Shown here piece by piece: positions 1 to 7,895 of a DNA stretch of 52,006 nucleotides; position 1 is the first letter of the stretch, and the number at the start of each line of letters is the position of its first letter. The notes beneath the pieces were generated by a model. The model made no database searches. It worked only from the letters and a program-made list of their open reading frames with translations, and was not told the DNA's origin. A program made the position numbers and the translations under genes. Source of the DNA: CAZJRB01 sp964547995 (GTDB taxonomy: Bacteria; Planctomycetota; Planctomycetia; Pirellulales; Thermoguttaceae); assembly GCA_964547995.1 (NCBI GenBank), contig CAZJRB010000043.1:1-52006 (forward strand), written 5' to 3'.

Positions 1-1
1 G

Positions 2-964
2 TGGCTGAACAAGTACGACGACGTGACGATCCCCGAGCCGGACACGCTGTTCGACAACTACGAGGGCCGCGGCACGGCCGCCCACACCCAGGATATGTCG
101 ATCGCCAAGACGATGAACCCCAACGACCTGAAGCTGACGCCGCCGCGCGGCCTGACGCCCGACCAGACCGAGACCTGGAACAAGGCCTACGGCCCGAAGA
201 ACGAGGCCTTCAAAAAGGCCAACCTCCAGGGCAAGGACCTCGTGCGGTGGAAGTACCAGCGATACATGAAGGACTATTTGCGCTGCATCGCGGCGGTGGA
301 CGACAACCTCGGGCGGGTGTTGAAGTACCTGGACGAGAGCGGGCTGACGGACAACACGGTCGTCATCTATTCGTCCGACCAGGGGTTCTACCTGGGCGAG
401 CACGGCTGGTTCGACAAGCGGTTCATCTATCAGGAATCGCTGCGGACGCCGCTGATTGTGCGTTGGCCGGGGGTGGTCAAGCCGGGCACGACGAACGACG
501 ACGTCGTGTCGAACGTCGATTTCGCCGAGACGTTTCTCGACATCGCCGGGGTGAAAGTGCCCGACGACATGCAGGGGCGGAGCCTCGTGCCGCTGATGAA
601 GGGCGAAACCCCGGACGACTGGCGCAAGGCACACTACTACCAATACTACGAGTACCCGGCCGTGCACAGCGTGCGCCGGCACTACGGCGTGGCCGATGGC
701 CGCTACAAGCTAATCCACTTCTACCCGAACGAGTGGGACCCCAAACCGATCGATGAGTGGGAGCTGTACGACCTGAAATCGGACGGCAAGGAACTCAAGA
801 GCGTGTTCGGCGATCCGAAATACGCCGGCGTGCAGAAGCGGCTGGAGTCGGAGCTTGCCCGGCTGCGAAAACAGTTGAAGGTTCCCGATCCCGATCCGCC
901 CCAGACGGCCCGGGGCCGCGGGCGGAAGAAGCCGCCGAAGAAGAAGGACACCAAGAAGAAGTAA
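2..964 (+). CDS. Sulfatase, 5'-truncated by window edge (mucin-desulfating / GlcNAc-6-sulfatase-like)
   Basis: This is the C-terminal ~320 residues of an S1-family sulfatase; reading frame 2 is open from the first bases, so the start and the formylglycine cysteine lie outside the window. Visible family landmarks are YSSDQGFYLGEHGWFDKR, the SLRTPLIVRWPG strand, the DMQGRSLVPLMKG segment, and the late WELYDLKSDGKELKSV block. The DQGFYLGEHGWFDKR signature resembles N-acetylglucosamine-6-sulfatases and mucin-desulfating sulfatases rather than generic arylsulfatases (inference from motif memory). The extreme C-terminus is a lysine/proline-rich tail with no obvious function. It ends 21 bp before the next sulfatase in the same direction, so it is probably first or internal in a four-gene sulfatase operon. 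The protein is presumably exported, but its signal peptide is not visible. Confidence 0.9.
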   Translation, partial: WLNKYDDVTIPEPDTLFDNYEGRGTAAHTQDMSIAKTMNPNDLKLTPPRGLTPDQTETWNKAYGPKNEAFKKANLQGKDLVRWKYQRYMKDYLRCIAAVDDNLGRVLKYLDESGLTDNTVVIYSSDQGFYLGEHGWFDKRFIYQESLRTPLIVRWPGVVKPGTTNDDVVSNVDFAETFLDIAGVKVPDDMQGRSLVPLMKGETPDDWRKAHYYQYYEYPAVHSVRRHYGVADGRYKLIHFYPNEWDPKPIDEWELYDLKSDGKELKSVFGDPKYAGVQKRLESELARLRKQLKVPDPDPPQTARGRGRKKPPKKKDTKKK

Positions 965-985
965 ACACGTACAGGAGTCGCCAAA

Positions 986-2524
986 ATGCGTACCAGAGTC
1001 CTGATCTTGGGCGCCGTCTGCCTGGTTGCCCTGGGCAGCGGCGCCGTTGCCCGAACGGAAAAACCGAACGTCGTGATCATCCTGGCCGACGACATGGGGA
1101 TCGATTCGGTGGCGGCGTTGAACGAGAAGTGCGGGATTGCGACGCCGCACCTCGACCGGCTGGTGGCCGAGGGGATGGCGTTTACCGACGCCCATTCGGG
1201 TTCGGCCGTTTGCTCGCCGACCCGCTACGGGGTTTTGACGGGCCGCTACTCGTGGCGCACCCGGATGAAGCGGGGGATCGTCGGCCAGTGGCAGCCCCCG
1301 CTGATCGCCGAGGCGCGGTTGACGCTGCCGAAAATGTTGCGCGACAAGGGCTACGCGACCGCCTGCATCGGCAAGTGGCACCTCGGGTGGAACTGGCCGA
1401 AGCGCGGCGGGGGTTTCACGACGAGGGCGGCCGAGATCGACTACAAGGCGCCGATCCGGGGCGGTCCGATCAACCGCGGCTTCGATTACTATCTGGGCGA
1501 CGATGTGCCGAACTGGCCGCCGTTTGTTTGGATCGAGAACGACCGGGCGCTGGCCGAGCCGACCGCCAAGATGAAGGCGGGCGCGATGGACGGCGTCAGC
1601 GCCGGCCCGGCCACGCCCGGCTGGAAGTTCGACGCCGTGCTACCGCGGCTGGCCGAGAGATGCGCCGAGTATATCAAGGCCCAGGCCAAGACGGAGAAGC
1701 CGTTCTTTCTATTTTTTCCGATGACGTCGCCCCACACGCCGATCGCCCCGTCGGCCGAGTTCCGGGGGAAGAGCAAGATCAGCGACTATGCCGATTTCCT
1801 GATGGAAACCGATTGGGCCGTGGGGCAGGTGCTCCGGGCGCTCGAGCAATCGGGCCAGGCCGGGCAGACGCTGGTCGTCTTCACCGGCGACAACGGCACG
1901 TCGCCGAAGTGCAACTTCGAGAACCTCGAACAGCACAAGGCCCATTTGCGCGAACACTGGCGCGGCTGGAAGGCCGACGCGTTCGAGGGCGGGCACCGCG
2001 TGCCGTTCGTGGTCCGCTGGCCCGGGGTGGTCAAGCCGGGCAGCCGTTGTGCGGAGCCGATTACCCTGGTCGATCTCACGGCGACGATGGCCGGCGTGGT
2101 CGACTACAAACTGCCCCCCGACGCGGCCGAAGACAGCCACAGCCTGTTGCCCTATTTCCGGGGGCAGTCGCCGGCCGAACCGCTGCACGAGGCCGTGATT
2201 TGCCATTCCATCTCCGGCCACTTCGTCGTGCGGCGCGGGAAGTGGAAGCTGCTGTTCTGCCGCGGTTCGGGCGGTTGGAGCCCGCCGCGCGAGAGGGAAG
2301 CCGCGAAGCTCGACCTACCGCCCACCCAGCTCTACGACCTCTCCGTCGATCCCAAGGAACGCACCAACGTGGTCGCGAAGCATCCCGAGGTCGTGAAGGA
2401 GCTGACGGCGATCCTGCGCCGGTTCGTCGAGCGCGGCCGCTCGACGCCCGGTCCGGTACAGGCCAACACGGGCGGCACGTCCTGGCCGGGCCTGCCGTGG
2501 CACGGCGCATCCGGCGGACGCTGA
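986..2524 (+). CDS. Arylsulfatase (secreted, Cys-type S1 sulfatase)
   Basis: Complete 512-residue sulfatase. It has an N-terminal signal peptide (residues 1-22), the metal-binding strand IILADDMG, then C76-S-P-T-R80, the C-x-P-x-R motif whose cysteine is converted to formylglycine. Further family landmarks are GKWHLGWNW, TGDNGTSPKC and EGGHRVPFVVRWPG. An AGGAG ribosome site lies eight bases before the ATG and supports this start. It should hydrolyse a sulfate ester, probably in the periplasm; the substrate cannot be read from sequence. It follows the truncated sulfatase by 21 bp and precedes another by 155 bp. Confidence 0.92.
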   Translation: MRTRVLILGAVCLVALGSGAVARTEKPNVVIILADDMGIDSVAALNEKCGIATPHLDRLVAEGMAFTDAHSGSAVCSPTRYGVLTGRYSWRTRMKRGIVGQWQPPLIAEARLTLPKMLRDKGYATACIGKWHLGWNWPKRGGGFTTRAAEIDYKAPIRGGPINRGFDYYLGDDVPNWPPFVWIENDRALAEPTAKMKAGAMDGVSAGPATPGWKFDAVLPRLAERCAEYIKAQAKTEKPFFLFFPMTSPHTPIAPSAEFRGKSKISDYADFLMETDWAVGQVLRALEQSGQAGQTLVVFTGDNGTSPKCNFENLEQHKAHLREHWRGWKADAFEGGHRVPFVVRWPGVVKPGSRCAEPITLVDLTATMAGVVDYKLPPDAAEDSHSLLPYFRGQSPAEPLHEAVICHSISGHFVVRRGKWKLLFCRGSGGWSPPREREAAKLDLPPTQLYDLSVDPKERTNVVAKHPEVVKELTAILRRFVERGRSTPGPVQANTGGTSWPGLPWHGASGGR

Positions 2525-2580
2525 TACTTCCGTCCTACATATTTCTGCAACTACGGGGTAAACATCGTTAAGTTTTTGAC

Positions 2581-2627
2581 AAAGCCGCCCGCACCCCGCT
2601 TCTGCGCGACCACTGGTCGCGGCTTTA
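2581..2627. repeat. Palindromic repeat, GCGACC-N3-GGTCGC family
   Basis: The 155-bp gap between two sulfatases holds AAAGCCGC at 2581-2588 paired with GCGGCTTT at 2619-2626, and an inner hairpin GCGACC-act-GGTCGC at 2606-2620. The same core occurs twice inside the coding sequence at 10088-10172, so this is a dispersed element and not only a local hairpin. Confidence 0.7.
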
Positions 2628-2679
2628 CATTGCAACGCGACCCACTACCCACTATCCACTACTTCGCCGAGGATAATCC

Positions 2680-4275
2680 ATGAAGTACGGTCTTCCGTGT
2701 CTCGCGTTGCTTCTTCTTCTCGCGCCGGGGGCATCGATCGCCGAGACGGCGCCGCCCCGCCCGAACGTGGTCGTCATTCTGGTCGACGACATGGGGTTTT
2801 CGGATATCGGCTGCTATGGCAGCGAGATTCCGACGCCGAATCTGGACGCGCTGGCCGCGGGCGGACTTCGATTCACGCAGTTCTACAACACCGGGCGTTG
2901 CTGCCCGACCCGCGCCGCTTTGCTGACGGGACTCTATTCGCACCAGGCCGGCGTGGGCCACATGACCGGAGACTACGGCGTGCCCGGCTACCGGGGGTTT
3001 CTCAGCGAGCATTGCGTCACGCTGGGCGCCGTGGCCCGCAGCGCGGGTTACCTTTCGGCGATGACGGGCAAGTGGCACGTGGGGCATCGCGAGAAGGCCA
3101 TGCGGCCGCCGGCTCGCGGATTCGACCGTTTCTACGGGGTGCCGGAGGGAGGGGGATTTTACTTTCAGGCGAAGCCGGGCCGCACCGTCGTGCTCAACGA
3201 CCGGGTGGTCGGGTCGTCGGAGAAGCCGCTGCCCGACGGCTGGTACTCGACCGATGCCTGGACCGAGTACGGCCTGAAGTTCATCGACGACGCGCAGGCG
3301 GCCGGCAAACCGTTCTTCCTGTACGTGGCTCACAACGCTCCCCATTTCCCGCTGCAGGCCGCGGCCGAGGACATCGCCCTGTTTCGCGGCAAGTATCGCG
3401 AAGGCTGGGACAAGCTGAGCCGGCGGCGCCACGCCCGGCAGATCAAAATGGGGCTGATCGATCCGGCCTGGGCCAAGGCCCAACGCCCCGACGGCGTCGC
3501 GGCCTGGGACAGCCTAAGCGCCGAGGATCAAGACCGGTTCGATCATCTGATGGCCACGTACGCCGCCTGCATCCACCGCATGGACCGCTCGATCGGCACG
3601 CTGGTCGCCGGGTTGAAGCAGCGGGGGCAACTCGAAAACACGCTGATCCTGTTCATGAGCGACAACGGCGGCTGCGCCGAGAGCGGTCCCCGCGGCAAGA
3701 CGATCGGCGATCCGACGACCGCCGCGTCGAGTTGGTTTTGCGGCAAGTCGTGGGCGTGGATGCAGGACACGCCGTTCCGCAAGTTCAAACATTACAACCA
3801 CGAAGGCGGGATCGCCACGCCGTTGATCGCCCATTGGCCCCAAGGCATTGCGGCCCGCGGCGAGCTGCGGCGCCAGCCGGCCCATGTGATCGACGTGATG
3901 GCGACCCTGGCCGATGTGACCGGAGCCGAGTATCCGGCCGAGCGCAACGGGCGAGCCGTTTTGCCCATGGAGGGCACGAGCCTGCGGCCGGCTTTCGACG
4001 ACAAACCGCTAAAGCGCGGCGCGTTGTTTTGGGAACACGAGGGCAACGCCGCCGTGCGGCGCGGCGATTGGAAACTGGTCCGGCTCGGCGGAAGCGGACC
4101 CTGGGAACTCTACAACCTGAAGTCCGACCGCACGGAACAGCACGACCTGGCCGCGGAAAAACCGCAACTGGCCGCCGAATTGGCCGCCCAATGGCACGCC
4201 TGGGCAAAACGATGCGGCGCGTCGCCCAACGGCCAACCCCGAAAACAAAAGAAAACGAAAAAGAAGAAGCCGTGA
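2680..4275 (+). CDS. Arylsulfatase (secreted, Cys-type S1 sulfatase)
   Basis: Complete 531-residue sulfatase with a signal peptide (about residues 1-21). The metal strand is VVILVDDMG, and the modification motif is C74-C-P-T-R78, where C74 is the expected formylglycine cysteine followed by a second cysteine. Later landmarks are TGKWHVGH, FMSDNGGCAE and EGGIATPLIAHWP. The region around HQAGVGHMTGDYG and PGYRGFLSEHCVTLG resembles one common planctomycete and Bacteroidetes arylsulfatase subfamily. The C-terminal tail is rich in lysine. It lies 71 bp upstream of the next sulfatase on the same strand. Substrate unknown. Confidence 0.92.
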   Translation: MKYGLPCLALLLLLAPGASIAETAPPRPNVVVILVDDMGFSDIGCYGSEIPTPNLDALAAGGLRFTQFYNTGRCCPTRAALLTGLYSHQAGVGHMTGDYGVPGYRGFLSEHCVTLGAVARSAGYLSAMTGKWHVGHREKAMRPPARGFDRFYGVPEGGGFYFQAKPGRTVVLNDRVVGSSEKPLPDGWYSTDAWTEYGLKFIDDAQAAGKPFFLYVAHNAPHFPLQAAAEDIALFRGKYREGWDKLSRRRHARQIKMGLIDPAWAKAQRPDGVAAWDSLSAEDQDRFDHLMATYAACIHRMDRSIGTLVAGLKQRGQLENTLILFMSDNGGCAESGPRGKTIGDPTTAASSWFCGKSWAWMQDTPFRKFKHYNHEGGIATPLIAHWPQGIAARGELRRQPAHVIDVMATLADVTGAEYPAERNGRAVLPMEGTSLRPAFDDKPLKRGALFWEHEGNAAVRRGDWKLVRLGGSGPWELYNLKSDRTEQHDLAAEKPQLAAELAAQWHAWAKRCGASPNGQPRKQKKTKKKKP

Positions 4276-4346
4276 TGCGACCGGTGAAAGAAGCACCGAT
4301 TCGGCAAACCGGCCCTGAGTCAAACCCAACCGCGAAAGGCACCACC

Positions 4347-5738
4347 ATGAGAAGAATCCTGCTGGCGATGTTCGTTCTGGCCGGGCTCGCGTGCCCCGGC
4401 GTTCGCCACGCCCGGGCCGACGACGACGCGCCGCGCCCGAATATCATCTTCATCCTCTCCGACGACGTCGCCCAGGGCGACCTGGGCTGCTACGGCCAGA
4501 AGCTGATCAAGACGCCGAGGCTCGACCGCATGGCCGCCGAGGGGACCCGTTTCACGCAGGCCTATTGCGGGACCAGCGTCTGCGCCCCTTCGCGGTCGTC
4601 CGTGATGACCGGCCTCGACATGGGGCACTGTCCGATTCGGGCCAATCGCGAGATTCGACCCGAGGGCCAAATGCCGCTGCCCGAGGGCACGTTTACCGTC
4701 GCCAAGCTCTTGAAAGACAAAGGCTATGCAACGGCAGTGACGGGCAAGTGGGGCATGGGGATGTTCCACACCAGCGGCAGCCCCCTGCGGGTCGGCTTCG
4801 ATCATTTCTTCGGCTACAACTGCCAGCGCCACGCCCACAGCTATTTCCCGCCCTACCTCTACAACGACGACCGGCGCTTCGAGCTGGAGGGCAACAAAGG
4901 CAAGGGAGGCAACCGCACCTACGCCCAGGAACTGATCGAGCAAGATACCCTCGACTGGGTGCGGCGGCACAAAGACGGCCCGTTCTTCCTGTTCTACGCC
5001 GTGACGCTGCCGCATGGGCGTTTCGAAATCGACAAACTCGGCCAGTATGCCGACAAGGACTGGACCCGGCTGCAAAAGAACTACGCGGCCATGGTCACCC
5101 GGCTCGACAGCGACGTCGGACGCCTGCTCGACCTGCTCGCGGAACTCAAGATCGACAAGAAGACCGTCGTGTTCTTTGCCGGCGACAACGGCTCGTCGTT
5201 TAATCCCAAATCGGAGATCGGCCGGCTGTTCGATCAGACGATGGGCGGCAAGCTGCGCGGGTTCAAACGCGGGATGTACGAGGGCGCGTTGCGCCAGGCG
5301 GCCATCGTGCGCTGGCCCGGCCACGTGCCCGCCGGACGCGTCAGCGACGAGCCGTGGGCCTTCTGGGACTTCCTGCCCACGGCCGCCGAACTGGCCGGGA
5401 TGACGCTGCCCGACGGCGTAAAGACCGACGGGCTCTCGCTGGTCTCCTTTCTCAAAGGCGGCGACGCGCCGCGGCGAGACTACTTTTATTGGGAACTGCA
5501 CGAGGGCACGCCGATCCAGGCGGTCCGGTTCGGCGACTGGAAGGCAGTCCGCAACGGCCCCGGCCGGCCACTGGAGTTGTACGATCTGAAGACCGACGTC
5601 GGCGAAACCAAGAATCTGGCCGCAGAAAAGCCCGACCTGGTTGCCCGAGCCGAAAAGTTGATGAAAGAAGCCCGCGTCGACGATCCCAACTGGCCGCTTC
5701 GCAACCGCCGGTCGAAGCCGAAGCCGAAACCGAAATAA
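4347..5738 (+). CDS. Sulfatase (secreted, Cys-type S1 sulfatase)
   Basis: 463-residue sulfatase starting at ATG 4347, where a signal peptide begins (MRRILLAMFVLAGLACPG). The same frame is open far upstream, but that part overlaps the preceding sulfatase and is not coding. The metal strand is IIFILSDDVAQGDLGCYG, and the formylglycine motif is C79-A-P-S-R83. Other landmarks are TGKWGMG, FAGDNGSSFN and the terminal DLKTDVGETKNLAAEKPD block. It ends a head-to-tail run of four sulfatases and is followed by two small palindromes and a convergent sulfatase. The C-terminus is a basic proline/lysine tail like those of its neighbours. Confidence 0.9.
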   Translation: MRRILLAMFVLAGLACPGVRHARADDDAPRPNIIFILSDDVAQGDLGCYGQKLIKTPRLDRMAAEGTRFTQAYCGTSVCAPSRSSVMTGLDMGHCPIRANREIRPEGQMPLPEGTFTVAKLLKDKGYATAVTGKWGMGMFHTSGSPLRVGFDHFFGYNCQRHAHSYFPPYLYNDDRRFELEGNKGKGGNRTYAQELIEQDTLDWVRRHKDGPFFLFYAVTLPHGRFEIDKLGQYADKDWTRLQKNYAAMVTRLDSDVGRLLDLLAELKIDKKTVVFFAGDNGSSFNPKSEIGRLFDQTMGGKLRGFKRGMYEGALRQAAIVRWPGHVPAGRVSDEPWAFWDFLPTAAELAGMTLPDGVKTDGLSLVSFLKGGDAPRRDYFYWELHEGTPIQAVRFGDWKAVRNGPGRPLELYDLKTDVGETKNLAAEKPDLVARAEKLMKEARVDDPNWPLRNRRSKPKPKPK

Positions 5739-5752
5739 AAGACGTCGGGTGC

Positions 5753-5869
5753 CACGGGCTGCTTGTCAGCCCGTGTTGGGCGGCCGCAAATCTGCATTAC
5801 CTCCGGAGTGGTCAGATTGCGGGAATCGCGTGCGCCGCCGCAACGCAAACCGCCCTGAGGACAGGGCGG
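5753..5869. repeat. Two short perfect hairpins between convergent genes
   Basis: Between the stops of convergent genes at 5738 and 5904 lie two perfect palindromes. CACGGGCTG pairs with CAGCCCGTG (5753-5775, five-base loop), and CCGCCCTG pairs with CAGGGCGG (5850-5869, loop AGGA). Neither is followed by a T-run, so they look like dispersed palindromic elements that might also act as bidirectional transcript ends. Confidence 0.65.
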
Positions 5870-5903
5870 CTCTATAGTTGGTTATCCACCTTTACGGACA
5901 CCT

Positions 5904-7712
5904 TCACGGATCCACCCGTTTGAACTGTGTGTAGAAGGCGCTGCAAAGCACCTCGCCCTTCTCGTTCAGGAAAAAGGTCTCTACGGCGGTCTTGCCGGCT
6001 TTCAAGGGTACGGTGAACGACGCGACAGTGCTGCCGGGCGGGCAGTCGATCGTGCGGTCGAAGTCGCCGACCTTCAGACGGGCCTTGGCGATGGGACGGG
6101 CGCGGCCGAAATTGGGCTGGTTGCCTTTGAGCGTCGCCCTGCCATTGAGCGGGGCGTCGGCCTCGGGCGGCCAGCGCCGCAGTTCCACTTCGTAGGTGCC
6201 GCTCTGATCGACGACGACCGGCCACTTGCCGGTGGCGGAACCCGCGGCCAGCCCGCCGCGGTTGTCGGCGTAGCCGCCCTGCCAGTCGGAGGAGTAGAGC
6301 ATGACCGGGTTCTGCCGCTTCGAGCCGAGATGGATGTAGCGGGTCTCGTTGAACAGCGGCTGCACCTCGGCAAACCACTGTTCATAGTGGTCGCGCATGG
6401 CCCGGACCACGTCGGGATGCTGCGCGGCCACGTTCTTGTCCTGGTGCGGATCGGCCCGAAGATCGTAGAGATCCTTGCCGCCGATCAGCCGCCACTTCTT
6501 CCACATCACACACGCGTTCCACTTGCGAAGGCTCGCGCCGTACTGGACGACCATCTTGCGGTCGGGCAGGGTCTTTTGGGTGCCTCGGAGCAGTCCGGCC
6601 AGGCTGTTTCCGTCCCAGACGGCGCCCTCGGGTTTCTTCAAACCGCACAGGTCGGTCAGCGTGGGGAACAGGTCCTGGATCCGCGTCAGTTGGTCGATGT
6701 CGCGCGGGTCGCCCAGCCGGCCGGCGGGCCAGCGGACGAAACAGGGCACGCGATGCCCGCCTTCCCAGAGGGTCGTCTTCCTGCCGCGCATTCCGGCGTT
6801 GTGGATGGCGACCGCCTGGCCGTTGGCGCTGCCGTTGTCGGTCATGAAGATCAGCAGCGTGTTCTCGCGGAGCCCGTTTGCCTGGAGAAAGGCTTCGAGC
6901 TTGCCCAGGTTTTCGTCGAAGTTGGCGATCATCCCGTAGAAGCTGGCCGGGATGGCCTTGCCCTCGAACTTCCCCTGGTAGGGCTTGGCGTACTTCTGTT
7001 CGACGTTCAGGGGCACGTGGGGGACGTTGGTGGCCAGATAGCAGAAGAACGGCTCCTTAGCGTCGGCCCGCTTCTCGATCCACGCCATGGCTTCGCGAAA
7101 CCAGATGTCGGTGCAGTAGCCGTCGTATTTTTGCAGTTTGCCGTTGTGTCGATAGGTGTCGTCGAAGTAGTCGTTTCCCCAGTAGTCGGCCAGCGAGGTG
7201 ATTCCCCAGGCGGCGTGATGCACGGTCTCGTCGAACCCTCGGTCCTGCGGCCGGTAGGGAAAGCTGTCGCCGAGGTGCCACTTGCCGAAGTGCCCGGTCC
7301 GGTAGCCGGCCTTGCGGAATCCGTCGGCGAGGGTCGGCACGCTTTCGCGGATCATGGAGCGTCCCTGGCAGACGGCCGTGGCGCCGTTCGCGGCGGCGTC
7401 GCGTCCGGACATCAACTGCCCGCGGCTGGGCGTACACATCGGCTCGACATGGAAATCGGTAAACCGCACGCTCTGGGCGTGCAGCTTGTCGAGGTTCGGC
7501 GTCTTGAGGACCGGATTTCCATGGCAGGCCAGGTCGCCGTATCCCTGGTCGTCGGTCCAGACGATGATGACGTTGGGCCGAGTTGCCCGGGCCGTTTCAG
7601 CGCTCCGCGCCGGGAGTGCGACCGGGGCGGTCAACAGGGTTGCCCATACGCACACTCTTCCCGCACGGCTGATCCCGGGCCGTACACTCCGCTTGGTGTT
7701 GTTACTTTGCAT
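5904..7712 (-). CDS. Arylsulfatase with C-terminal beta-sandwich extension
   Basis: 602-residue secreted sulfatase. The start is placed at ATG 7712, with a GGGAG ribosome site a few bases upstream; the open frame extends 25 codons further without one. A signal peptide lies around residues 18-38, the metal strand is IIVWTDDQGYGD, and the modification motif is C93-T-P-S-R97. GKWHLGDSFPYRP, MTDNGSANG and EGGHRVPCFVRWP follow. After the usual sulfatase end (about residue 455) comes a ~145-residue region predicted to be beta-rich, starting near ETRYIHLGSKRQNPV. It could be a carbohydrate-binding or structural domain (inference). It lies downstream of the giant sulfatase/haem gene on the same strand. 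Confidence 0.9.
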   Translation of the reverse strand: MQSNNTKRSVRPGISRAGRVCVWATLLTAPVALPARSAETARATRPNVIIVWTDDQGYGDLACHGNPVLKTPNLDKLHAQSVRFTDFHVEPMCTPSRGQLMSGRDAAANGATAVCQGRSMIRESVPTLADGFRKAGYRTGHFGKWHLGDSFPYRPQDRGFDETVHHAAWGITSLADYWGNDYFDDTYRHNGKLQKYDGYCTDIWFREAMAWIEKRADAKEPFFCYLATNVPHVPLNVEQKYAKPYQGKFEGKAIPASFYGMIANFDENLGKLEAFLQANGLRENTLLIFMTDNGSANGQAVAIHNAGMRGRKTTLWEGGHRVPCFVRWPAGRLGDPRDIDQLTRIQDLFPTLTDLCGLKKPEGAVWDGNSLAGLLRGTQKTLPDRKMVVQYGASLRKWNACVMWKKWRLIGGKDLYDLRADPHQDKNVAAQHPDVVRAMRDHYEQWFAEVQPLFNETRYIHLGSKRQNPVMLYSSDWQGGYADNRGGLAAGSATGKWPVVVDQSGTYEVELRRWPPEADAPLNGRATLKGNQPNFGRARPIAKARLKVGDFDRTIDCPPGSTVASFTVPLKAGKTAVETFFLNEKGEVLCSAFYTQFKRVDP

Positions 7713-7895
7713 CAGTTCTCCCACATCGATTTCCGGTTGCGATTTCAGGTTGTGGAGGTCCGGCGGACCTCGCTCCCCATCTTTCATTATCGCTTTGTCG
7801 CCGGCATCTGTCCACCGTCAACGTTCTCACGCAAAATACGGTAATCGACATGTGGCACCCTCAAAAGTGCGCACGAATTCCGCGGGGGCCACAAG

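Noticed and set aside
2576..2604. TTGACA upstream of the sulfatase at 2680
   Set aside because: The expected -10 position is GC-rich and lies inside the palindromic repeat.
7713..7895. TTGACG upstream of the sulfatase at 5904-7712
   Set aside because: No -10 element at acceptable spacing.
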